64,000 nt of DNA, taken from positions 188,001-252,000 of IMG/VR virus record IMGVR_UViG_3300028920_000001; one strand, 5' to 3'. A program made the translations under genes and the position numbers. The notes under the pieces are model-generated. The model made no database searches. It was not told the origin of the DNA and was given only the letters and a program-made list of their open reading frames with translations. How positions within the stretch are numbered: position 1 is the stretch's first letter; each line of letters opens with the position of its first letter. The DNA comes from a virus. Of the stretch, positions 22,380 through 29,326 are shown in pieces.

Positions 22380-22646
22380 CTATGAGGTCATGATTTCGAT
22401 TATCCGGTCCACTGACCGGGCTTCTCCTAAATTGAGGATAAAAACTAAGCCAGGCGAGGCTTTGGTCCAATTCTTAATCCAGTCTTGATGGCAATCAAAA
22501 CAACGGCCGGAAATGAATCGGTGAGGGTAAAGGGAACTTGAAGGATGATGAGGAATGGGATAAACCCAAACGACGGCCGGAGCGGCACCGCAGATAAAAC
22601 AATCCTCTAAGAGGAAATTGGAAGGACGTTTCCCAAGCTCAGACAT
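22380..22646 (-). CDS. CxxC/CxxC zinc protein, 88 aa, tail EIMTS
   Basis: C16/C19 (CFICGAAPAVVW) and RFISGRCFDCHQDW (CxxCH) bracket a His/Pro-rich link (PIPHHPSSSLYPHRF). Nearly the same core is in 23916-24158. Ends SVDRIIEIMTS. Confidence 0.77.
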   Translation of the reverse strand: MSELGKRPSNFLLEDCFICGAAPAVVWVYPIPHHPSSSLYPHRFISGRCFDCHQDWIKNWTKASPGLVFILNLGEARSVDRIIEIMTS

Positions 22647-22647
22647 T

Positions 22648-22878
22648 TCATAAATCCATAATGTGTTGGACCTGGGCCAATTTCAGGGTTATAACTTTAA
22701 CGTCACCTAATTTATAAGTGTTGACAGTGCATAGGGCATCTGCCCGAGAAGTATAGATAAGGGCTTGGCTCAATTTACCCCACCCAGTTTCGTCAGGCCA
22801 ATTTTTACCGCCCCAATAAAAGAAGGCTCCAGGTCGGGTGACGGAAGAGGCAAGACAGGCTTGAATCACCCATTTCAT
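22648..22878 (-). CDS. MKYVI-type protein, 76 aa, tail HIMDL
   Basis: MKWVIQACLAS, GAFFYWGGKNWPDETGW, LSQALIYTSRADAL, VITLKLAQVQHIMDL. ATGA overlap with the upstream gene. Confidence 0.75.
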   Translation of the reverse strand: MKWVIQACLASSVTRPGAFFYWGGKNWPDETGWGKLSQALIYTSRADALCTVNTYKLGDVKVITLKLAQVQHIMDL

Positions 22879-23177
22879 GAGCTCATCACCTCAACCAACG
22901 CTAGAGCTTCGACAATATGGAGAAGATTAGATTCAGGAAAAGGTCCAGTCAATTCCTCTTGAATGGCAATTTGATAGGTGCCATCAAAATTGAGCTGGAT
23001 TGAGACACCGGTTGGTGCCATCTTACCCGATGAATTTGTACCCCAAAGACGCAAGGTGCACGGACCTATATTGACCAATTCCACCTTATATTTTCGTAAA
23101 TTAGGATTATGCTCTTCGGCAAACTTAATGGTCCGCTGTAGAAAAGATTCCTCTAATTTGGCCAATCCCCATTTCAT
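22875..23177 (-). CDS. Unknown 100-aa protein, tail EVMSS
   Basis: Starts like the family (MKWGLAKLEES) but the core differs: a beta domain with GPCTLRLWGTNSSGK and VSIQLNFDGTYQIAIQEE. Ends LLHIVEALALVEVMSS. The NFDGTYQI strand resembles LSLNGTCQMSFIE in 54494-54832. Confidence 0.72.
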   Translation of the reverse strand: MKWGLAKLEESFLQRTIKFAEEHNPNLRKYKVELVNIGPCTLRLWGTNSSGKMAPTGVSIQLNFDGTYQIAIQEELTGPFPESNLLHIVEALALVEVMSS

Positions 23178-23407
23178 GAATCCATCACCTCCAACACTTG
23201 GGCGTCTTGAAGGGTTATGACTTGGAGCTTATGGAGTTGATTTCCCTGAATGGTTTTAAGCACCACATTAGAATTCATTTCTGTTTGGGCTAAATCCAAG
23301 GTCTTGTAAGTATAAGCGAAATCCAAAGTCCCCCAAACAGGATAGGGTTCATCACCGCCCCAGAAATAGTCGCCGAAAGGCGGATTGTGGAGGTAAATGA
23401 CGTACAT
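23174..23407 (-). CDS. MKYVI-type protein, 77 aa, tail EVMDS
   Basis: MYVIYLHNPPFGDYFWGGDE, TLDFAYTYKTLDLAQ, QVITLQDAQVLEVMDS. ATGA overlap downstream. Confidence 0.75.
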   Translation of the reverse strand: MYVIYLHNPPFGDYFWGGDEPYPVWGTLDFAYTYKTLDLAQTEMNSNVVLKTIQGNQLHKLQVITLQDAQVLEVMDS

Positions 23408-23413
23408 AGGATT

Positions 23414-23629
23414 TCAGGATGTCATGATTTCTTGGACCAAAGCTTGATTCAGGGTGATGATGTAGCGGGTATAACAATCAAGATTTGGGGTGGACTCCCG
23501 ACCCTCTTCAGCAGCTTTCCTATCAGAATAAATAGTAGCCCGGTTGAGACGACTCCATTCTTCAGTATCTTGATTCCAATACCACCGGACGGATTGGTCA
23601 CTGGAAAAGGAGAAGATGACGTAGGACAT
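23414..23629 (-). CDS. MKYVI-type protein, 71 aa, tail EIMTS
   Basis: MSYVIFSFSSDQSVRWYWNQ, WSRLNRATIYSDRKAAE, YIITLNQALVQEIMTS. This is the clearest consensus member. First gene of the block 23629-20502. Confidence 0.75.
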   Translation of the reverse strand: MSYVIFSFSSDQSVRWYWNQDTEEWSRLNRATIYSDRKAAEEGRESTPNLDCYTRYIITLNQALVQEIMTS

Positions 23630-23915
23630 GCGGTGGTTTATTGACTCAGGTGTGGTTTATGCTGGGACCCTAGAATTTATTGTCTCTTGGACCCTGGAAT
23701 TTCTTGGACTCCGGAATTATCCCTCTTTACCCTTGAGACCCTCAGGTTTTGTTCCTTGTTCCTCGGGACCTTTGGGTTTTTGGCCGGATAATCACCCTCT
23801 CACCGGGATGGGTTCAGAATTAGACAAAGAAAAGACCATAAGGTATTAATTTCCTTTCGAAGAAATTAATTGACTGCATCGATAACTCACGAAACGGCTT
23901 CTTTGCTGAAGAGTT
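23630..23915. other. Gene-free stretch with short direct repeats
   Basis: No gene seen on either strand. GGACCCTAGAATTTATTG and GGACCCTGGAATTTCTTG (about 23664-23706) are near-identical neighbours, and TGGTTTATTG/TGGTTTATGC recur just before. May hold the promoter of the leftward block 23629-20502. Confidence 0.4.
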
Positions 23916-24158
23916 CTAGGACCACATAACCTCGAGAATTATCTCCATGGCCATGGAATCCTGGAGGTTATTCAGAACCACCAAGTCTACGCCCATTTCT
24001 TTCCAATTCTCTATCCAGCCTGGATGACATTCCTCACATCTACCTGAAATAAATCTATGTGGGAAGATGCTGAGTCGATGAGGACAATAGGTCCAATAAG
24101 CGGCTGGTTTCCCGCAGATGAAGCACTCACTGAGGTCAGGATAAATTGATGGTCTCAT
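23916..24158 (-). CDS. CxxC/CxxC zinc protein, 80 aa, tail EVMWS
   Basis: Start ATG 24158 fixed by the ATGA overlap; the longer frame to 24269 is not used. CFICGKPAAYWTYCPHRLS and HRFISGRCEECHPGWIENW match 22380-22646. Ends MAMEIILEVMWS. Confidence 0.76.
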   Translation of the reverse strand: MRPSIYPDLSECFICGKPAAYWTYCPHRLSIFPHRFISGRCEECHPGWIENWKEMGVDLVVLNNLQDSMAMEIILEVMWS

Positions 24159-24601
24159 TCTTCCATTAGCTCCATGACCACCAAAGAATTCACGAAATTG
24201 CGGAGGTCTCCGTAGTAGTACATCTCGGGCTGAATGACCCGATGAACTCCATTTATCAGCATCCCCCACTGAAATTGGAGATTGTAGAACCGGAAAATTG
24301 GCTCCTGAGTGCAGTGTTTTTCATCTATAAATTTGACGGCTGTTAAGCCCGGAAGGCTCCCGTCTGAAAACGTAGTCAAAGTGGCCACCCGACGTACGCT
24401 CTTGTAAATTTTAAACTCACCTAAGCAAGACGCGGGAATTGGTGTAATTCCTAAAGTAACTACTAAATAGCCATGACGGGCGAACTCCGGTTCAATTTTG
24501 TTCCGGAGTTTCATCTTCAATTTGCGATCTAATCCTGCGACCTTCATCAACCCGGCTCCCAAACCATAAATTTGGTCCATTAACCAAATTTTGTGATACA
24601 C
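24155..24601 (-). CDS. Unknown 148-aa protein, tail ELMEE
   Basis: Likely starts at ATG 24601 or 24580. Basic N-terminal helix (MKVAGLDRKLKMKLRNKIEP), then a beta domain with HCTQEPIFRFYNLQFQWG; a related DNA segment occurs at about 26005-26045. Ends NSLVVMELMEE. Confidence 0.68.
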   Translation of the reverse strand: MYHKIWLMDQIYGLGAGLMKVAGLDRKLKMKLRNKIEPEFARHGYLVVTLGITPIPASCLGEFKIYKSVRRVATLTTFSDGSLPGLTAVKFIDEKHCTQEPIFRFYNLQFQWGMLINGVHRVIQPEMYYYGDLRNFVNSLVVMELMEE

Positions 24602-24605
24602 CTAT

Positions 24606-24633
24606 GCCCTGGGAAGAGTGAACTTCCCAGGGC
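24606..24633 (-). terminator. Terminator-like hairpin after the 24648 gene
   Basis: GCCCTGGGAAG (24606-24616) pairs with CTTCCCAGGGC (24623-24633), 11 bp, loop AGTGAA. It lies 15 nt past the stop of the leftward gene. Confidence 0.65.
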
Positions 24634-24647
24634 CAGATGCGTCAGGT

Positions 24648-25124
24648 TCAGTTGGCGCTGAACAGGGCCGCCAACTCCGCCTTGGCGGGGTCCTTGGCGC
24701 ACTCTTCGGCTCGGAAGTGGGCCGCGAGCTGCCGGCCGTATCGGGCCGTGATGGTCCGGGCCTGCTCCAGCTCCTCTCCCTCGAGGGTGCCCTCTTCGGC
24801 AGCCTTCTTGGCGAGCTTGGTGCCCACGACCGCGTGGCTTGACATGAAGCCCTGCCGGTTGCGGGTCTCGGTGGAACCGTTGGACTGCTCGGAAGCCGTC
24901 TGCCGGTCGTACAGGATGCCCAAGCATCGCACGCAGAACTCGTCGTCGGACTCGACCTGTGCGACGATGTCCTTCTTGCTGCGGAAGGGGTACGGCTTGG
25001 GATTCTTGTTGACGCGCTTCTTGCGGGTCTTCTTCGGGGCGGTTGCGGTTTCGGCCTGCACGGGTGCTTCTGCGGCCTCTTCCGCCTGGACTTCGATCGT
25101 CTCTGCGGTGTTGGTGTTGCTCAT
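24648..25124 (-). CDS. GFMSSHAV-family protein 1, 158 aa
   Basis: Start ATG 25124 (AGGAGAATCCCAA upstream) preferred to 25157. Acidic Ala/Glu-rich N-terminus, a basic patch KKTRKKRVNKNPK, then the family core: DEFCVRCLGILYDRQT, RNRQGFMSSHAVVGTKLAKK, RYGRQLAAHFRAEE. Paralogues at 27962 and 35473 share LYRRQT...RGFMSSHAV-GS...YTKQLAAH-RAEQ. Function unknown; more divergent and longer than the other two. Confidence 0.75.
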   Translation of the reverse strand: MSNTNTAETIEVQAEEAAEAPVQAETATAPKKTRKKRVNKNPKPYPFRSKKDIVAQVESDDEFCVRCLGILYDRQTASEQSNGSTETRNRQGFMSSHAVVGTKLAKKAAEEGTLEGEELEQARTITARYGRQLAAHFRAEECAKDPAKAELAALFSAN

Positions 25125-25299
25125 TTGGGATTCTCCTGGTTTGTCTGAGCGGAACAAGGTCCGCGTCGCAGTCCAGGGTACGTCGGCCCGCAGCGGATCT
25201 GCGCGGGTCTCTTCCCAATCAATTTTGCAACCTATTACTCAAAAACAAGACGGAAGCCGTATTGATCTGCGCGTACAGCAGCGCACGGAGGTCAAATCA
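25125..25299. promoter_or_regulatory. Divergent region between GFMSSHAV-1 and the KH gene
   Basis: No gene. Contains short GC-rich inverted repeats such as GCGGACCTTGTTCCGC (on the minus strand). Probably holds promoters for both genes. The rightward gene has CACGGAGGTCAAATCA directly before ATG 25300. Confidence 0.4.
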
Positions 25300-25584
25300 A
25301 TGAGTGAGAATCAAGTCAAATCAAGTGAACCCATGGTCGAAGAGGATCTGCTGCACGAGCTGGTGGTGGGTCTGGTCCAGCGACCGGGAGAGGTCGAAAT
25401 CACCAACTTCGCCGGCCCTGAGGGTCACAAGAACCTGGTCATCCACTGCGCCAGTGAAGATCGTGGCCGGATCATCGGCAAGCAAGGTTGCAACATCGCG
25501 GCCCTGCGCGCCTACTTCCGCAGCTACGCCACCTTCGACGGAGGTCGCCGGCTGTACGTCCACCTGGAAAAGCTGGACGACTAA
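25300..25584 (+). CDS. KH-domain RNA-binding protein, 94 aa (KhpA-like)
   Basis: A single KH domain with the GxxG loop in RGRIIGKQGCNIAALRAYFR (residues 61-80) and flanking strands (KNLVIHCASED; RLYVHLEKLDD). Size and layout match bacterial KhpA/YlqC, small RNA-binding regulators. The acidic N-terminus (SSEPMVEEDLLHELVVGL) is as in that family. The longer open frame upstream is a shadow. Confidence 0.85.
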   Translation: MSENQVKSSEPMVEEDLLHELVVGLVQRPGEVEITNFAGPEGHKNLVIHCASEDRGRIIGKQGCNIAALRAYFRSYATFDGGRRLYVHLEKLDD

Positions 25585-25787
25585 TGAAGTATCAGATACT
25601 CGTCCATGACGGCTGCAACGGCTGGAAGCAGGCAGGCGAAATGGAGATGGACCCTCCCAAGTCCGGGTCAATCAAAATCAACGATCCAGACTACGATCCT
25701 CCGGAGCGAGAGTTTATCGACCGAGGGAACGGAGTCTATGAAGAAGCGGAAGAAGGACTGGAGATGTGGGTCCCTATTGAGCCCTGA
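25584..25787 (+). CDS. Unknown 67-aa protein
   Basis: ATG 25584 overlaps the KH stop (TAATG). MKYQILVHDGCNGWKQAGEM recalls the MKYVI family start, but no tail follows; it ends EEGLEMWVPIEP. Acidic. Confidence 0.65.
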   Translation: MKYQILVHDGCNGWKQAGEMEMDPPKSGSIKINDPDYDPPEREFIDRGNGVYEEAEEGLEMWVPIEP

Positions 25788-25799
25788 GGAGTCAAGCTA

Positions 25800-26114
25800 A
25801 TGCGCGTTTTTCGAATCCCAATTCGTTTGGTCATCAACGGGATAGCCGAAGTGGCTGTCCCGAACAATGGCACGGCGGAGGACGCTGAAAAGAAGGTTCG
25901 TGACCTGCAGTTCGCAGGCATAATGTCCCCTTCCTGCACCACAGTTATCAACATCAATGACTCTGACATTGAGTTTGTGGGAGCAGCACAGGAAAGAAAA
26001 ATATTGCACTCAGGAGCCGATCTACAATCTTCAATTTCAGTGGGACCCAACGATTTTGGTTTTGCTTCAGCCGACCCGGACATTCCAGACCCGGACCACG
26101 GAGGACCCAGTTGA
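25800..26114 (+). CDS. Unknown 104-aa protein, possibly frame-disrupted
   Basis: Opens MRVFRIPIRLVINGIAEVAV, an alpha/beta start. At about 26005-26045 the DNA matches the gene at 24155, but the matching peptide (CTQEPIYNLQFQW) is in another frame here. So the C-terminal half may be read out of the ancestral frame. Its stop overlaps the next ATG (TGATG), so the present frame may still be used. Confidence 0.5.
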   Translation: MRVFRIPIRLVINGIAEVAVPNNGTAEDAEKKVRDLQFAGIMSPSCTTVININDSDIEFVGAAQERKILHSGADLQSSISVGPNDFGFASADPDIPDPDHGGPS

Positions 26115-26281
26115 TGCGTCAAATCCAAAAGCCGCATCCGAAAGACCAACGGTTCTGGCCTGGTTACCGCACGGCCATCAGCAAGCACTTGGCGCGTAAG
26201 CAGGGAATCATGGTCATCAAGTTGCGGCCTGTGAAGATAGAGGCCGAAGACTTGCTTGGCCTGCCGAAAATCCTACCCTAA
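26114..26281 (+). CDS. Unknown 55-aa basic protein
   Basis: ATG 26114 overlaps the previous stop. MRQIQKPHPKDQRFWPGYRT followed by a basic helix and EAEDLLGLPKILP. No family recognised. Confidence 0.5.
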   Translation: MRQIQKPHPKDQRFWPGYRTAISKHLARKQGIMVIKLRPVKIEAEDLLGLPKILP

Positions 26282-26305
26282 AGCGAACAACCGCCAGCGA
26301 CACAG

Positions 26306-26329
26306 CCCGGACAGCGTAAGTTGTCCGGG
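26306..26329. terminator. Terminator-like hairpin followed by GCGTATC
   Basis: CCCGGACA/TGTCCGGG, 8 bp, 8-nt loop; then TCGCCGCGTATCTGG. Combines a stop signal for the upstream gene with the GCGTATC element of the next. Confidence 0.55.
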
Positions 26330-26386
26330 TCGCCGCGTATCTGGCGTAGGGCTGCAAGTCTCACGTTCGTCATCGTACCAATCAGT

Positions 26387-26623
26387 ATGATGAACGCAAC
26401 CGACGTGATGACGAGCAGGTTTTCGAAGCCATCCCGAATTCAGCAATTTCGGACCATCAACGAAACCGAGACTGCTGGAACCGTGGATGGGTATGAAGTT
26501 GACCCACACACCGCGTTCATCGTCTGTAGTGTCTACGACAAGGTCAATTCCCAAAACCAGCAAGCACTTGATCAACTTTCTACCCGAGACCTGATCGCAG
26601 TTTCCATTCAAATGGTGATGTAA
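26387..26623 (+). CDS. Unknown 78-aa protein
   Basis: ATG 26387 within CATCGTACCAATCAGTATGA, nearly repeated at 27577-27595 ahead of another ORF. Sequence MMNATDVMTSRFSKPSRIQQ then NSQNQQALDQLSTRDLIAVS. Weak ribosome-binding site. The strand is supported by the following 14-bp terminator. Confidence 0.45.
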   Translation: MMNATDVMTSRFSKPSRIQQFRTINETETAGTVDGYEVDPHTAFIVCSVYDKVNSQNQQALDQLSTRDLIAVSIQMVM

Positions 26624-26666
26624 GAACAACCAGGGCAGTTCGCCTCCAACCATACTGACCCTGACC

Positions 26667-26708
26667 TGCGCCCGATGTGCTTTCGCGTTGCCTCGCACAT
26701 CGGGCGCA
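26667..26708 (+). terminator. Strong intrinsic terminator
   Basis: TGCGCCCGATGTGC (26667-26680) pairs fully with GCACATCGGGCGCA (26695-26708); AATTTAT follows. Ends the rightward group before the AT-rich region. Confidence 0.75.
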
Positions 26709-26732
26709 AATTTATGAATTATATAGCATAAA

Positions 26733-26758
26733 TTTGATTCATATATGCCATATATTGA
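26733..26758 (+). promoter_or_regulatory. AT-rich promoter-like repeat ahead of the HAD gene
   Basis: TTTGATTCATATAT followed by GCCATATATTGA, sharing its first 14 bases with 555-568. A terminator precedes and a gene follows, so a promoter is likely here. Confidence 0.45.
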
Positions 26759-26829
26759 TAAATTAAGTAGAAAACTTGATAGTTATTTTAACCACGCAAA
26801 CAGTTCTGTTCGGGCCGTAAAGTTGATCG

Positions 26830-27282
26830 ATGACCGAGCCAACCTTGGATATTCTTATCTTGGATATTGATGGGGTCCTTAACACTCGTGAGGATCTTCT
26901 TCAAGAGGTTGAAATTACCAAAGTTTGCATGGATGAGCTAGAGCGGATCGTTGAGACTACTGGCTGCAAAATTGTGATTAGTAGCTCTTGGCGGTGCCTG
27001 GGTAAAAAGCACATCGTGCGCATGTTCAATCATGCGCTAGGTCGAGTCGGCTCAGCCGTTCGAGCCATCGTTGGTATGACCCCTAACCGACTCAAAAATA
27101 GCGATTTGAGAGGTGACGAGATTCAGGCTTGGCTAGACCAGAATCCGAACGTCGGTAAAATCGTCATTCTAGACGATGACGTTGATATGGGTCATTTAAT
27201 ACCTCATTTGGTCAGGACGGACCCGGCAGTAGGCTTGACGCCTGAAATCGCAGACGAGGTGATCAGTCGATTTCAGAACTAA
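26830..27282 (+). CDS. HAD-superfamily phosphatase-like protein, 150 aa
   Basis: Motif I DIDGVLN (12-18; nucleophile and acid D12/D14), motif II SSSWRC (51-56), GDEIQAWL (residues 95-102) and motif IV ILDDDVDM. This set matches the small HAD proteins related to the HAD domain of 'Swiss army knife' RNA-repair proteins, and phage 5'-nucleotidase/phosphatase-like proteins. The substrate may be a nucleic-acid end or nucleotide phosphate. Confidence 0.82.
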   Translation: MTEPTLDILILDIDGVLNTREDLLQEVEITKVCMDELERIVETTGCKIVISSSWRCLGKKHIVRMFNHALGRVGSAVRAIVGMTPNRLKNSDLRGDEIQAWLDQNPNVGKIVILDDDVDMGHLIPHLVRTDPAVGLTPEIADEVISRFQN

Positions 27283-27363
27283 AGCCCGCTTATGTGCTCT
27301 AATAAGAAATTCTCGAGCTCCAGTTGACAACTGCTCGCGAGCTCGTCGAGTTGGAAAAAGTTG

Positions 27364-27437
27364 TGGGACCCGTCGGGTTCGAACCGACAACAGCCCGCTT
27401 ATGAGGCGGGGGCTCTGACCGATTGAGCTAGAGTCCC
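27364..27437 (-). tRNA. tRNA-Met(CAU), elongator type or Ile2
   Basis: Read on the minus strand: acceptor GGGACTC/GGGTCCC, anticodon arm CCCGC-CTCATAA-GCGGG, T arm GTCGG-TTCGAAC-CCGAC, discriminator A. A paired G1-C72 argues against initiator tRNA. A CAU anticodon could also be tRNA-Ile2 if C34 is modified. The string GCCCGCTTATG also occurs at 27285-27295. Confidence 0.9.
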
Positions 27438-27592
27438 TTGAGTTCAGAAAACCATACAGTAAAGCTTTGAATCAATTATGTGGGAAGAAATTGATTGAAA
27501 TATCCCTATATACTTTGAAGCCGAGCTTCAAAAATTCCCTCGATGAAGCTCGGCTCGGCGGAAATCTCAGTGTGGCCATCGTACCTATCGGT
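27438..27592. terminator. Gap with an 11-bp hairpin
   Basis: AGCCGAGCTTC (27519-27529) pairs with GAAGCTCGGCT (27545-27555). It precedes the CATCGTACCTATCGGTATGA leader of the next ORF. No other gene seen in this stretch. Confidence 0.5.
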
Positions 27593-27712
27593 ATGAAACG
27601 GAACGCGGCCAGCATTTGCATGTCGATCGCATACGTGTGCCTGCCGCCGATCTGCGGCCCTGTAGATGCGCGCATTTCGCGCGTATCAGAACACGTGCGG
27701 ATAGCGAATTGA
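27593..27712 (+). CDS. Possible 39-aa protein with hydrophobic N-terminus
   Basis: ATG 27593 in a leader nearly identical to that at 26372-26390. MKRNAASICMSIAYVCLPPI looks like a short signal or membrane segment. Support is context only. Confidence 0.35.
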   Translation: MKRNAASICMSIAYVCLPPICGPVDARISRVSEHVRIAN

Positions 27713-27747
27713 CGCTAACACTCCGACTCCGGTACTATCCGGTTGAA

Positions 27748-27876
27748 ATGTCACGAAAGCCACTGAGGTCCGGCAGGCTGAGTAAGTCCGGTGTCCCTTT
27801 GGTGAAGGCAGCCCCCGGAAGGAGAGAAACCTTCCGGGCGGTGGCTTATACGTCTGAGACTATCTTTGAAAACTAG
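27748..27876 (+). CDS. Possible 42-aa basic protein
   Basis: Reads MSRKPLRSGRLSKSGVPLVK then AAPGRRETFRAVAYTSETIF. It spans the hairpin 27814-27838. Weak ribosome-binding site; may be non-coding. Confidence 0.3.
   Translation: MSRKPLRSGRLSKSGVPLVKAAPGRRETFRAVAYTSETIFEN
27814..27838. terminator. Hairpin CCCGGAAGG/CCTTCCGGG
   Basis: Nine perfect pairs with loop AGAGAAA. No U-run. A second hairpin, GAGCCGGG/CCCGGCTC, lies at 27917-27942 beside the stop of the leftward gene. Confidence 0.45.
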
Positions 27877-27916
27877 CTTTTGAAGGTCCTTAGGAAAAGA
27901 AGCGTTAGATACTTTT

Positions 27917-27942
27917 GAGCCGGGCTCCGAAGAACCCGGCTC
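27917..27942 (-). terminator. Hairpin downstream of GFMSSHAV-2
   Basis: GAGCCGGG (27917-27924) pairs with CCCGGCTC (27935-27942), 20 nt past the stop of the leftward gene. Confidence 0.55.
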
Positions 27943-27961
27943 TAGCTGGTGTTGGCGTAAA

Positions 27962-28357
27962 TCACACGCCGAACTTGGCGCGGATTTGCTCCTGGGCCTC
28001 TTCGTCCAGGTGCATCTGCTGCTCTGCCCGGAAATGGGCTGCGAGCTGCTTGGTGTAGCGGCAAGGGATCTCCTCGGCCTTCCCTTCCTCCTCTTCCGTC
28101 AGCTCCTCGCCCGAGATCACCTTCTCGGCGATCTTGCTGCCCCACACTGCGTGCGAGGACATGAAGCCACGACGGTTCTTGTACTTGGTATCCTTCTCAT
28201 CCCGCTCGTCTTCCGTCTGACGCCGGTACAGGACGAGGATGCACTGCAGACGGAAGTCCGCATCCTCTTCCAGACGTGCCTTGACCTGCGCCTTGGTCAC
28301 GTACGGGTAGGAGTTGGTGGGGTTGGTGTTGATTGCAAAAGTCGGTTGGTTGCTCAT
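27962..28357 (-). CDS. GFMSSHAV-family protein 2, 131 aa
   Basis: Start ATG 28357 after GGAGGTAACGCAACC; the longer frame is not used. Core: VTKAQVKARLEEDADFRLQC, LVLYRRQTEDERDEKDTKYK, RRGFMSSHAVWGSKIAEKVI, RYTKQLAAHFRAEQ. Very close to protein 3 at 35473, including NPT-NSYPYVTK near the N-terminus. Alone on this strand, flanked by a terminator and a conserved RNA element. Function unknown. Confidence 0.78.
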   Translation of the reverse strand: MSNQPTFAINTNPTNSYPYVTKAQVKARLEEDADFRLQCILVLYRRQTEDERDEKDTKYKNRRGFMSSHAVWGSKIAEKVISGEELTEEEEGKAEEIPCRYTKQLAAHFRAEQQMHLDEEAQEQIRAKFGV

Positions 28358-28384
28358 GGTTGCGTTACCTCCAGTGTCCGATAC
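28358..28384 (-). promoter_or_regulatory. GTATC/GGAGG leader of GFMSSHAV-2
   Basis: On the minus strand: AACGTATCGGACACTGGAGGTAACGCAACC then ATG. Same leader type as on the plus strand elsewhere. Confidence 0.55.
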
Positions 28385-28489
28385 GTTGCGCAGCAGGAGA
28401 CTTCCGGCAGCGGAAATGAGCAGCAACCAAACGTAAACGCTGATGGGGAAGAGTAGCAGCAGCGCGAATTAACTGATTTTAAATACTTT

Positions 28490-28552
28490 TCCCCGAAGCG
28501 TTCCTACTTCGTCCGGGTTTATCACTCTGTGTGAAATTACCGTCCGCTTCAA
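28490..28552 (-). ncRNA. Conserved structured RNA element, copy 1 (riboswitch-like)
   Basis: 56-nt element closed by GAAGCG/CGCTTC, with an internal TCAC-ACAGA-GTGA hairpin and conserved single-stranded blocks GACGGT, CCGGACG and AGTAG. Copy 2 (35979-36040) has the same length, the same blocks and a CGGC-ACAAG-GCCG hairpin at the same place: three compensatory pair changes. It lies 138 nt upstream of GFMSSHAV-2. Strand is inferred from the gene. Confidence 0.65.
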
Positions 28553-28849
28553 TCAAGTGTACGCATCAACTTGATCAACTTGCGGATTTTATAGGTCTAT
28601 GCCTAAAGAAAACAAACATCTTGGACGGCAGGACACCGCTCCCTCCCGCAGGAACCGTCTGGTTCAGAAGCGTTTGGTTCGTCCTGCCGCCAGGCCCTTA
28701 CTGTCGCTCACTGCGCCCCGTCGGAACGGATTACGTGAACCGGGAACCCACAGACTGTTACGCGGCAATTGATCGCATTTCCGCCTGTCTTTTGAAGGTG
28801 ATCCCCTAAAGCCAAAGAAAATGCGCCCATTTCGCGCGTAAAAAGGAAC
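28553..28849. other. Gap before 28850 with two repeat copies
   Basis: CATCAACTTGATCAACTTG at about 28564-28582 holds two copies of the repeat clustered at 20285-20437. A 92-codon frame exists (28531-28809) but overlaps the RNA element and lacks a ribosome-binding site, so I do not call it. TTCGCGCGTAAAAAGGAAC precedes ATG 28850. Confidence 0.4.
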
Positions 28850-29056
28850 ATGCGAGTTTCTCAGTTGATCGACGCTTTGAGCAAGCTGGACCAAGACGCG
28901 TTCGTTCGAGTTTCGGTTGGATGGGCTGCAGACACGGCCATCAGCAGTCGGTACGACGATACGTTGACGGTAGTGGCCAAAGGAGACACCGTGGAGATCG
29001 GTGGTTGGCTTCCCAACTGTGGCACTGAGTTGGAAATCTACGAGGACGAAGAATAA
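28850..29056 (+). CDS. Small phage-type protein, 68 aa (MRVxxLIxxLxxLD family)
   Basis: MRVSQLIDALSKLDQDAFVR VSV is the start common to many short phage proteins (helix then strand). Ends with an acidic stretch LEIYEDEE. A paralogue is at 29687-29896. Its TAATG overlap couples the next gene. Confidence 0.7.
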   Translation: MRVSQLIDALSKLDQDAFVRVSVGWAADTAISSRYDDTLTVVAKGDTVEIGGWLPNCGTELEIYEDEE

Positions 29057-29280
29057 TGGCGGACAAAACCGAGGACGTCAGCGAAGAGATCCGTGTGTTC
29101 ATGGCCGAACGCCTGGCCCCGACTCAGATTTTGCTCGATTCTCTTCAAAAGCTGACCGAATACGACGACGTCGACTGGGATCAAGTCGAAGAAGAGGTGC
29201 TAGCTGCAGGGGACCGGCTAGCTGAAAGCTTGTTAGGCGAAATCAAAGACAAGCTGGAAGTGGACGAGGACGGCGAGTAA
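29056..29280 (+). CDS. Unknown 74-aa acidic helical protein
   Basis: Very acidic (DDVDWDQVEEEVLAAGD; KLEVDEDGE). TAATG overlap with the previous gene. No family recognised. Confidence 0.66.
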   Translation: MADKTEDVSEEIRVFMAERLAPTQILLDSLQKLTEYDDVDWDQVEEEVLAAGDRLAESLLGEIKDKLEVDEDGE

Positions 29281-29326
29281 ACAGGACTGAGGTCGCCGTT
29301 TCATTGCGGGTAAGCTCCTCAAAGAC

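Noticed and set aside
24580-25218. Long Arg/Gly-rich leftward frame
   Set aside because: It is the shadow frame of the GFMSSHAV-1 gene; composition is that of a frame-shifted GC-rich gene.
26273-26698. 141-codon leftward frame
   Set aside because: Crosses two hairpins, including a strong plus-strand terminator; the plus frame has better context.
27285-27402. Attachment-site duplication beside tRNA-Met
   Set aside because: Only 11 nt are repeated and there is no integrase in the window; too short to support.
28531-28809. 92-codon rightward frame
   Set aside because: Overlaps the conserved RNA element and repeats, no ribosome-binding site, unnatural composition.
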